Shown here: positions 12,401 through 24,400 of the stretch, in pieces
Position numbering within the stretch: the first letter of the stretch is position 1
How the letters are laid out: each line of letters begins with the position of its first letter
DNA from: Liolophura sinensis
Lineage: Eukaryota; Mollusca; Polyplacophora; Chitonida; Chitonidae
Length of the DNA: 64,000 nt
Assembly: GCF_032854445.1 (NCBI RefSeq)
Contig: NC_088301.1
Location: 49,657,116-49,721,115 of the forward strand
Direction: 5' to 3'
Program-made: the position numbers and the translations under genes
Notes under the pieces: model-generated
Told to the model about the DNA's origin: nothing
Databases searched by the model: none
Seen by the model: the letters and a program-made list of their open reading frames with translations, nothing else

Positions 12401-15400
12401 AAAATGAAAATGCTGGCATGGGATCTCTCAATTGCTTTCAGATAAGAGCAACTGACTTAATAAATTTGCAAAGGTTGAAATCTTATGATGGATCATCTGT
12501 AACGGTAGAAATTTCTGAAGTGGTAAGTTACACAGCTACACAACTATCATAATTATCACATACAGTAAATCTATAAATAGTACACGGAACAAACTGATGA
12601 CAAGAGCTGCCAAGATACACTTGCATCCAAAAGCTGTCTTTCTTTACCAGCTTAGGGTTTAATTTTGCTTTCACTAGTATTTATGTATTATCATGACATT
12701 ATTGTCTGGCAGACATATGTCTATCCTGACATGTTTATGGTGCTGCCTCACTGAAATGCCATGCTGAAGACAATTAACAGACTTGATGTCAAAGTACACC
12801 ACCACATGGCACATACTACCCCTTTATCCATTCAGGTCCAAGCCAGGGTTATCACAACTTCATAAAGTATTGGTATAAAGTCACTCACCTCAAAGCAGTG
12901 AATGCAATGTTTGTGCCGCTAGTCTTTGACCCTGCCATTCTCCTCTTCAGAGCAGTGTCTGTGCTGTAATTCTTTGGCCCCATTGCTGTCCTCTTCAATG
13001 TAATGTCTGCGCTGTAATTCCTTATCCCTGTTGCTCTCCTTGTCCCTGTAACTCTTCTCCGCATATCAGTGTCCGTTTTTCCATTCCTTGGCTGTGCCAC
13101 TCCTCAGAGCAATGTCTGTGCTGCCATTCTTTAACTGTGTCACTCCCTTACAAAACAAGCCATTCCTTGGCCCTGGTACTCCACTCTGTATAGCAGTGTC
13201 TTCACTACAACTCCTTGGCCCTCGTACTCCACTCTGTATAGCAATGTCTGCTCTGCCATTCCTTGGACATTTCACTGGCCACTGTACAACAGTGTCCTTG
13301 ACTCTGTCAGTCCACTCTGTATGGCACTGTCTGCACTGCCAATCCTCGGCTCTGTCATTCTTTTGTGCACAGCCGTGCTGCCATTCTTTGGCTCTGTCAT
13401 TCTGTTGTGCACAGCCGTGCTGCCATTCTTTGGCTCTGTCATTCTCTTGTGCACAGCCATGCTACCATTCTTTGGCTGTCATTCTGTTGTGCACAGCCGT
13501 GCTGCCATTCTTTGGCTCTGTCATTCTCTTGTGCACAGCCATGCTGCCATTCTTTGGCTGTCATTCCTTTGTGCACAGCCGTGCTGCCATTCCTTGGCTC
13601 TGTCAGTCCACTCTCTATAGCACTGTCTGCACTGCCAAGCTCTGTCATTCATATCAGTATTCCTTGGCCCTGTCACTCTCCTCTGCATAGCAATTCTTCT
13701 GGTATTGACCATGCTTTATAGTATAACCATTTGCAGTTAATCAGTAGATTATTTCATAGCTAAGTGCTTGTTCAGCATTGTTGGAACTATCATATCAACA
13801 ATAAATTTAGTGTTTCAAGTACATACCTTTCAGACTGCTTGCAGTACCTTTATTTTCCTCATTTACATGTAGGGCGTTGTTTATAGGATATTTTGATCAG
13901 CCCACGTTTATGAATGATGTATGTTACTTGTCACTGAAGTTAATTGACATTTGCAGTGCAATCAATCCATAGGATACGTAATGTATTTGAACATGTATGT
14001 CTATACCTGCACTGGATGCAAAAGTAATGCGTCTTTCTAAAGAACAGTCATTTGAGTGTAAGCATGGGTGAGCTTTTTTGTTTAAATATAACTTTGAAGT
14101 TAAAATCATCTTATTCCACAGGGTAAGATAATGTTGAATGGGGTAGCCCGTATTTCCCAGACCAACATTCCTGGAAAGAATGGTGTTTACCATCACATTG
14201 AGGCAGTGCTCCTACCTGAAGGAATTAAATCTGTTATCCCAAACAGGTGTGACAATTCAATCAGCAGAATCATTCGGGTAAGTACCTGGGTGGAGTCCAT
14301 AATTGAAGCTTAAATTAGATACAGGTAAAGGTAATCAGCTTCATTTTGGTCTTGTCTTACCTAGACTGAGGAGAAAGTTATGTTAAATGCTTTATTCACA
14401 GTTCCTTGATAAGCAGGCGATTTGTATATCCCCCCACTCCCATTGCTTGCAGAGTTAGTTTAGTGATGATAATTGTTTTGGACGTAAAAGTTTGCACGTA
14501 AATTGTAAGTACATATATATCATGTACAACAACAACAACTTGCTAAGTTAAGGTATTCCTGAATGTTTACAAAGATTTTATCTGGAATTTCCACACACGA
14601 AATACACTTTATGTAAAGACACACATTTCTATCTTTTCTGTGGTCCTTTGTTTTGCGTATTTGATCTCCAAAACCCCTTGTATGATAATTCTGTTTCAAA
14701 AATCTAAAATAGTTGGAAACAAAAAGATAAAAAAAGTAATCCAAGAAAATCACAGAATCATACCCAAAGGCAATCCCTAATATGCCATGTGTTTTTTTGG
14801 AAAAAAGAAGTTATTTTTTTAATTATTCGAGTTCTGTATATAATTTGTAGGGATCTTGTGGTCCTTGTGAAGGAGTCCTGAAATGTCCTGGATCTTCTGA
14901 TGCAGCTATGGTAAGAATTCAGTTGTAGTAGTTAGAGCTAGCTGAAATTTATTTCAGGTGAGAACTACATGAATAAAAGTTTTTATGGCCAATGTGCAAA
15001 TATATGTAGTTCACCTGACAACAGAAACACTAGTCTTGAGTGCAGCCATTGGCGTGATTCATTGGTGGGACAGTGGGGCTCTTTCTAATTACCCCCTAAA
15101 TCATATGTTTTTTTTTAACTTAGACGTAAAGCACCCAACACAAACATTAGTGATAATTAGGGAATTGTTTGACATAAAGGCAACAGCATTGAAACCACAT
15201 GTAAGATATTGAGCTTGATCTAAATAGCAATAAACACAAGCAAATTATTTGGTGGAAAGGTCACTTGGAAAGTTCCAATATGCCATGAACGACCTTTGAT
15301 TCTACTATAATTAACGAAGGTCTTATCAAACTGAAAAATGTTAGAAAATGTAGAGTGTTGAATTGCCCAATGAGTTATCCTTAATGTGATGTTTGTAAAT

Positions 15401-18400
15401 TTATGACTATTGGCAGAAAATATGCATAAAATAAAGCTCTGGGTAATTTCCCTTTATAAAACCACATAGTCTTCGTTTAGTCCCTTTCCACATATCCTTC
15501 GCAGCAGTACTGTAGTAAATGTTAAGGGTAGAATCTCCAATAGTACTTCATGCATTGAGCTTACTTACATATAGAGCACAACAACACAAAGGAAACATTC
15601 AATCGTTGATGTCCTGTACACATATTATTTACCATAAATTACAAAATTTATGAATCTTTTGTGTATTGGGATTAGGGGCCGGTTTCATGAAGCTCACTTA
15701 GTCTGCCCATAAATACCCTGACGACGAATGTTGTAGAGATATAAAGAGCTAAGGGGTAAGCTTCATGAAACCGGCCCCTGTTTTAAGGTAAATATTAAGG
15801 GGAATGACATTAAATTATTACATGTTTTGAGTAAAGTTCAGCTTACATTTAAAGCACAGTAACACAAGGGCTTCCGATTTTCTGTGGTTGCGCATTTACT
15901 ACCATAAATTAGAAAATAAATTAGAAAATTTATGGCTTAGTCTCTTGTGCATTATGATATACATTTGTGCTAAAGGTAATTGTTAAAGGTGGTACATGGA
16001 TATCAAAAAGTATTGTGGTTATTGAACTCTGGCTTTGCATACATGCACTGCATAATAACATGAAAGGGTTGTTCCATTATTAAATACCATAAATAGCAAA
16101 AATTATAACAATTTCTATATTTGTTGAAATTCATGTTAAGGTATGTACCTAATGTATTAAGCTGAAGACACATACAGGTAAGTCAAGCGCTAGTCTTGCT
16201 ACAAAATCTATTTTTAAAGTTAAAATTTAAGAATATGTACATGTGTATAATATACTTGTAGAAGACAAGACATACTTTTTGTGGTTGACAAGATGATAAC
16301 ATTGCAATTACAGAATGCGACTGCATATGGCTGTAACTATTGGGTGAAAGCTGGTTCCAGATACATTGCCTTGATTGGATGTGCCAGGATGTGTAACAGA
16401 ACTTTTGTGGTGAGTGCCTATCAAACTGGGTTTCCTAGGTAACATGGCTTGAAAGCCTGCTGCCAAATTTTAATACAGCTTCAGGGACAGTATGAAAAGC
16501 AGGAATTTTCATTTGACCTTAAAGGCTCAAATTCCTGAATAATTATGTACATGTAGACAAAAATAAAAAATTTAAATAGTTTTGTTTAAATCTGAATATT
16601 CAGATAACCATCCATTTTATTGCCATGCATAAAAATGTGATATTGTCTTTTATTCATATGTCTCCTTAATATGATTTTGCTAACATTAGTTTTGGCAGTA
16701 TGGTTAACTGCTTAAGGTGCTTTTATTTTAGAACAACAGTTAAATAACTATGATGTGTGTAATATTTAGACCCCACAGTGCTGTCCAGACTTTTACGGTC
16801 GTGAATGTAAGCCTTGTCACGGAGCCTTCAAGCAGATCTGTAGTGGACATGGTCGAGTAAGTATGTTTATTGACTGCAATCAGATTGAAATTTTGTGACA
16901 GGTGTCATAATAGAGGCTTAGATAATTGAGGGAATTGGATGAAAACATATTCTAGGTGATGGAGGAATGTAGATTTCTTGTAGTACTTTCAATTGGGAAA
17001 ATTCTAAAAAATAAATCAAACTATTTTTTTGTTTCTTGCTTGTTCAGTGTTTAATGGTCTTTCATCTGATATATATACTTCATTTTAATTAGCTTTTTCT
17101 TTGGCTTTAATATCATGTGTAGCAGATTAAAGATATGTGGATCATGTAAATGAGCTGAAGTTACACCCAAAAACAAAAAAACAACACTTTGTGTGGCTAA
17201 TAAATGTGATAATATTTTACTTTTTCTGCTGAATTTTTTTCTTGTAGGAATTTATTATACCTTCCAAACAAACCCCCAAACACCATTTTTAAGATCAATA
17301 AAAATATCAGAATCAAGCAAAATATGCAATTTACAGCTGTAATTGTGGGAAAAATTATAGGAATTTTCCATAAATAGACATTTGCAATGATAAATTTCCT
17401 CTATGAGTCCTAAAATTTGAGCAGTGTTGGTATTAAATGCAAAAATTCCTACTGTCGTATTAGTATTACCTCTCTTGGTCTTTTTTTATTTGTGTATTTT
17501 TTTTTTTTTTTGGTCTTTGTGTATTTTTTCTGTTTTATACTATATTTTGGTAAGTGTTTACTTCCAGTGTATGGATGGATACAGTTTTGATGGCAAGTGC
17601 ATCTGTGATAAGGGGTTTGATGGAGTGGCTTGTCAAGTTTGCTCAGACAAGAAGATGTTTGGTACCAATTGTTCTCAGGGTAGGTACACCAACCATTAGA
17701 ATAGTGGGGGAAGGGCATGGGGGAGGAGGGTGGTGGGTCAGGCATGATATTTAAAAGAAAATTCAAGCAACTAGCATGTGCATGTACAATAATTTACACT
17801 ACTTAGACAGCCCCCATGAGATGGTTCTAGTTTGAAGCAGGACCTCCAGCCATTGTTACCTCAGAAATGGATTGTAATACAATGTCTTCCATGTTAAAGT
17901 GTTCCATTTTCTGCTGCAACATGACTGTTGCTAATCTCATATCGTGAAGGGAACATTTGATGGCAATAAAATGGCTTCAGGATTCTGCTGTCAGGAGTTA
18001 GCAAGAAAATTAAAGCTAAATTGTAATATATTCACACAAATACAGTAATTAGATGTAGAAATGGGCCGATGTTTTTATCCTTAGATAATATATTATCTTT
18101 ATTATAGATTGAAGAAGTTTAAGAGTAATTACCTTGAACAGGGATTGATTAATCACTCTTAAAAGATAATTTTTATGTTATGTACAAAAGAGTCGCAGTG
18201 TTATTGGTTATTATTGGTATTGTCACACTACTACATACAAATACCTTCACATTACAGAATAATAGTGTATCCATTCTAGGTCAAAAAATAAGACATCATA
18301 TTATCCAAGAATGATTCTTGCAGTGGTGTGGGATGTTTGTTGTAGAGTGCACCTGTCTGTATGGTAACTGTGACAATGGGCCTCAGGGAACTGGAAAGTG

Positions 18401-21400
18401 TAAGGAGGGCAGTTGTGCCGATGGTTATTGGGGAGAGAACTGTGAGATGAAAAAGAATGTGTGTTTGAGACATGCCCTCGTTTGCCATGCCCATTCTGTC
18501 TGTGTCAAGGACTCCACAAGAACCAGGTTTTTATTCACACTTCATTCATTTATTTCATTTTTTTGATATTTTCTTAGCTTAAATGTTTACAAAAACATGT
18601 GTTATTTTGGAATTATTTGAGTCCATTCAAAAATTTTAAAAATCACAGTGTGGAAATCATTGTATTTTCTTTTTTAATATTCTCAAAGTAAATTCTCAGG
18701 ATTAAAGAACATATCGCTAAGGTATTTAGCAGCTTTTAAAAATCTGAAAATTTATAAATGGACAGTAACATTATTTTTGTAAATTTACAAGTATTTTAAC
18801 TGTATGGTTACATGTATTTGATATTTTGCATTTTATTTACCCTCTCTATTAGAAAAGAACCTGGTGCAGAGTTCACAGAATGTCAAATCATCTATGTAAA
18901 CATTTTTTGAAGATATTTTCTAAGCATTACCAGTATGTGCTCTTGTGACTGTCCATTGTAGTTGTGTGTGTAAACCTGGGTATGAGGGGAATGGAGTGAG
19001 TTGTCAGGAGATAGACCCATGTCTGCGTGCTGACAGGGGAGGTTGTCACCCACAGGTACGGACAACAGCGTCACTGTAACGTTACCTCCCTTTTGTAGAT
19101 AGAGATGACATGGTTACAAATGAACACAGTTCAATCTTTAATGGAAATTATTCATCTATCCTATGACTAAGGGTAACTCTTTTTTCAGTGTTAATTCTTT
19201 TCATTTGTTGCGTTTCCAGCAGATTTGTGACAAAGATGAAAATAAATAAACACATCATACATAGAAGAAACACAAATGTAATTTTTAGTTGTTTAGGTTT
19301 TTATTATCCATTCCTAAATTGACCTGGTTGTCTACCAACAACCTGCGGTCATGGGTTTCCCCCGAGCTCTGCCTGGTTTCCACCCACCATAATGCTGGCG
19401 GCTGTCGTATAAGTGAAATATTCTTGAGTACAGCGTAAAACACCAATCAAATAAATAAATAAATCAAATCAGTTTTGCATAGAAAAAGGGCTGTGGGCTT
19501 ATGTTAGAAAGGATTTTTTTTTTTTTTTTTTTTTTTGATTGGTGTTTTACGCCGTACTCAAGAATATTTCACTTATACGACGGCGGCCAGCATTATGGTG
19601 GGTGGAAACCGGGCAGAGCCCGGCGGAAACCCACGACCATCCGCAGGTTGCTGGCAGACCTTCCCACGTATGTTAGAAAGGAGGAAATGTTTCAACAGTA
19701 TGTGTTCTTGATGTAAGGTAACCAACATTCATCATGTCAAGAATTTCTTAAGAAATGTGTATAAGCGAGAAATTATTTGTAAAGTTGGTAGGTATAAGAG
19801 TAACTTGCTTCTGTTTGCAAAGTTGCTGATGTTAATTATAGTTATACCATTCCATATATCCATTTTTTCAACTCATCTATGTGATGGCTGCACAAATTTG
19901 CAATTCAGCAATTCAGCAAGTACAAGAAGGTTACTGCCAAAGTCATCAGTATGACTCACATGTGAATATGTAGCCTGATAAAACTGCATCATGAATAAAG
20001 TGATTAGATTGAGTGTGTAGACTTGATCCCAGTAGTAATTGTTATGTTAAAGATTTCTGGTTATGATGCATGGGATTTAAGTTTTCTAATTTGCTGTATG
20101 ATAATGTGCACCATCTGGTCTCACTCTAGGCAACATGTAAGAAGACTGGCCCGGGGATGCACCAGTGTACATGTGATCAGGGCTGGGTAGGGGACGGCAC
20201 CTATTACTGTTACCGCTCAACACCGTGTGTTAGCTCTTACACCTGTCACAACAATGCCACCTGTAAAGCAGTAGCAGCTGGAGAGGTGAGTCTTAGATAG
20301 TATTTAGCATAAGTCCATAATATAGGTAGATATATGACCACCGTTTACAGATACATTTTAGAAAGTGTAATATAAATAGTTCAAGACTTAAAAAAATGTT
20401 CATGTAAATTAGTATACATCTGTAGGGAGTGGGGTGTGGCTTAAGGAACATATTGCTTGCCTTAATTCCAATCACTAAAAATCACAAGGTGCAGGTTCAA
20501 ACCGACCTTTGACAGGAAATTGTAGATTTTCCTCCACTCATGTATTTAAGGTGGCACACTGGTTTCCTCCACTACTGAGCGTGCTCCTTCGTAGATGTTT
20601 ATGTGATTGCAATTGCCTGTTTGATTACCTGTTTTGCTAAAGAGGCTATAAACCTATTTCCATGAAACTTATCACCCCTGTCATATAAACTTGTGCAGGC
20701 TTAAGTTCAATGACTGGTCATTATTAGCAGTGCAATAATGGATTTTCATGTATGCAGATTTTGTCCATGCAATGCCTGTATTGCTCCAATTTCCCGGAAA
20801 CTTGTGTATATCTTTTAAATCATCTAAACATCTACATGTTTAATAATAAATACATTCTGATAATTATTTTTATTTTCATAATTATCTCCATTCAGGCCCA
20901 TAGCTTAACAGTGCTTTTCATGCACACGGCTAAATGGGCAAGCTGAAGACTATATTTCACACGGATAATATACATATCTTTGAATATCTGAGAATAATGT
21001 CTGTGTATGATAATCTCATTCTACCTTATTTTGGTTTAAAGGTCCGTATTTGAACCTATCACCTTATAACGCACTTCACGCTCAATCAGGCAAGCTACCA
21101 GTGTCCTCTGAATGCCTTGTTATGTTTTTGTTGTAGTATGTTTGTATCTGTGATAAAGGTTTCCAAGGCAACGGGACGTTCTGCACTTCAACTGATCCAT
21201 GCAGTACAAATAATGGTGGATGTCATGCTGAAGTATGTGCATATTTTGAGGTCCATTATGCTCTTACTGTGTCAGTGATTTTTTTGATTGGTTTTTTGAC
21301 GCCGTACTCAAGAATATTTCACTTATACGACGGCGGCCAGCATTATGGTGGGTGGAAACCGGGCAGAGCCCGGGGGAAACCCACGACCATTCCGCAGGTT

Positions 21401-24400
21401 GCTGACAGACCTTTCCCACGTACGGCCGGAGAGGAAGGCAGCATGAGCTGGTCTTGAGCTCACAGCGACCGCATTGGTGAGAGGCTCCTGGGTCATTACG
21501 CTGCGCTAGCGCGCTAACCGACTGAGCCACGGAGGCCCCCTGTGTCAGTGACTTTGAGATGATAAGATTCCTGTGAGAATGAGAGAATGAGTTGTAAATA
21601 AACAAAATAATTTTGAAGAAATTCATTTTGACAATCTCAATATTTGGACTTTAATTAAGTCATCCTCGGTGCCAAGTAAGGCACCGTTTAGCTATATATA
21701 TAGAGTAGGTTCCCAGAAAAGCATAATTAACAAACATGTCTAATAGGATAAGCCTTGGAATAAACAGAGTTGTAAAGGGGTAGCCTCATTATGATTATAT
21801 TAAAAGTTCCTTATTGTCTTTTATGTACCATTTTGATGAGCCTGCCTGTAAAAGCCACAGCTGTGTGTCAGACCAAGAAATTTTGCCTTCTTTACTCTCC
21901 TCAACTGATCTCTCAAAATAAGTACAACATGAGTTTGATGATCATTGGTCACATGTTCTAGAGGACAAAGGAATCACTGTAGGTTTGTGCTATTTTCCAT
22001 AGAAAGGTTCTCTCTAAACAATAGACATATGTAGCAACAGTTAGAATTTCTGTTGTTTATCAGCATATAACATCTTGTTGTGTTATGTTTTGTCAGGCAA
22101 CTTGTACATCACTGGGAATGGGCAAGGCAAACTGTACCTGTCCTGAAAATTATGGTGGGGACGGAAGGAACTGTTATTCCTCCATCAACGTAGAAATCAA
22201 ACAATACCCAGATTTGTCACAATTGGCAGCACTCTTTGCAGTAAGTCTGAGCTGAGGATAAGTGTATGTGAAAATCATTATTCCAGTAAGAACTATTCCA
22301 CATCTGTCTGCCTTATTCTGGAAATTTAATGTTCATAAAAAGTAATTTTGTTTATTTGTTTTATTGGTGTTTTATGCCATACTCAAGAATATTTCACAGC
22401 CAGCCAGGCATAGCCCAGAGGAAACCCACAACCATATGTAGGTTGTTGGCAGACCTTCTCACGTACATCCACAGAGGAAGCCAGCATGAGCTGGACTTGA
22501 ACTTACAGCAACCGCATCGGTGAAAGGCTTGTAGTTCATTGCACTGTGCTGGCACTCTAACCACATCAGCAATGAAGGCCTCCCATACATAATAAATCTG
22601 GATAAAGTACTTTTCTTTCTTGTTTACACGATCAAGTTACCGATGTGTAGGCCTACTGGTGAGGTATAGATGCTGAGTCAGAATGTTTGTGTATGGTTCT
22701 ATGTTATTCATTTTAATGTATGTTTTTTGTTGACAGGCTATTCCTCCAGAAGACAACATTGTGGCAGATTTGAATAACTCTTACACCCTGTTTGCTCCCA
22801 ACAATGAGGCAATCAAGAGGTTTAAAACCAAGGCTCCGTCAAATTTTTGGGATGATGAAGGAAATATTCTCACCCTTCAAGGGTAAGATTTACTTATTTC
22901 TCTGATGCATTGATGCTGCATGTGAGTCCCTAGTGTGAAAAACAAGATACATTGTAATGATGTGGCCATGGCGTTCCACTGCAGTGTGTAAATTTGTTTA
23001 CAACAGAAATCCCATTTTGTTATTAGCATGGATACATTGTGGAGGAAAAATTTTGGCTGCCCTTCAAAGATAATTTAAATTTAACAAGGTTTGAGAGAGT
23101 TTCTGAATGTTACAGTTATCAACAAAAACAAAAATAAACAAATAGAATAAAGTGTACAGTAGTTTAATAAGGCTTTCAGAAAATTTTTATAGGTGAAGGG
23201 TTATGCATGTATGTGCATGTACATTGCTGTTTATTATCATTTATTCTTTTGTCTTGTAGATATCACTTGTTGTCTGGAAGCTACACAATCTCTCGGCTCA
23301 AACAGCTGACAAAGCTATTGAATAAAGTCAACACACTTGCTGATGGAATGTCAGCAAATGTATCTGTGATAAACAATGTAAGGGGTTTTGCATACTAACG
23401 TGGGTTTTGGCAGATATTGTGTGATGTGAAGATTAAGTTGGGAAGTCAGCTATTACCATCCACATACATGTTGTTTTTGTAATTTATAATGTGTGCATAT
23501 TAAGTTTGTGTCTGATTTTAGTTTTTAATTAATTTTCTCCTATGTTGTTGTGAAGGAGCAAAAAAGTGGTATATTCATAATTTTATGGTGTCGATTAAAA
23601 ATGTCAGCTTCAAATTCTTTTGTGTTTTTAATTGCAGAAAGAAGTGTTTGTGAATGATGCTAGAGTTGTAAAGGCGGACATTCCAGCCATAAATGGATAC
23701 ATTCATGTCATTGATAAGGTAAGTTTCAAGTCCTGCAAGTTTTCACTCTTTTGTTTTTTATCATTTTAACATTCCAGTCAGATAATTTCAAAACTTGGTA
23801 CATGTATTCCCTTATAAGATAAATTAAATTTTTTTTTTTGTATTTCAGGTTCTTGAGCCCTATCCTGTAAGTGTAGATCAACCGTCACTGGAGGAATTTT
23901 TCATGGCACATCCAGAATTTTCCATGTTTTCAGACAATCTAAAGGTAATTTTCCAAAAGTTGACCCTCAGATAAGTATCTTTACAAAGTCAAACTGCTAA
24001 CTGATTATAATTTCACCATAGCTTTTCCAATACTAAGGCATGTATGGTCTCAGTCAGAATAGGTAATTGTTTGCTCTCAAAACATCATTGCAAAAGCAGG
24101 AGTGAACAAACCACTAACACAGCTTATGGTAAATGACCTAAAGTTTCGGCCTGGGACTCATAAAATGTATCCCAGGATTCATTACGTTGGTTGTGGTTGT
24201 TACTGACTGGGTGCCGTGGGAGAGCATCGGGTCAGGGGATTATATGGACAGTCTCCGAATGTAATAAACAAGCTCATGCTTCACTGAGCAGTCAGTCTAT
24301 GCTTCTGCCACCAACAGCTCATGTTTTCCTCGGTTTGAATCATAATTAATTTAGTACATAAAGGTTTACTTCAGAAAAGGCACACTTTGATTGTTTTATG

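Larger units (their letters stand above)
9671..14277 (+). other. Stabilin exons 9-16: FAS1 domains 1 and 2
   Basis: Two consecutive fasciclin domains, at residues about 357-511 and 512-655. The H1-like segment LTIFVPTDKGF (domain 1) and LTIFTPSNSAW (domain 2) and the final strand NGVIHIIN or NGVYHHIE are clear. These domains mediate adhesion or ligand binding in other family members. Intron 15 (12523-14121) holds a 42-bp minisatellite. Confidence 0.88.
14851..22240 (+). other. Stabilin exons 17-25: Cys module 2 and EGF block 2
   Basis: Residues about 667-1008. Exons 17-19 repeat the exon-1 Cys module (CGPC, CPG, GC..MC, then CCPDFYGREC). Exons 20-25 carry EGF-like repeats such as CICDKGFDGVAC and CTCDQGWVGDG. 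The end of exon 25 already starts FAS1 domain 3. Confidence 0.85.

Noticed and set aside
13088-13690. 200-codon plus-strand open frame (and several overlapping frames on both strands)
   Set aside because: Generated by the 39/42-bp minisatellite; the predicted peptide is a low-complexity repeat and lies inside a stabilin intron.
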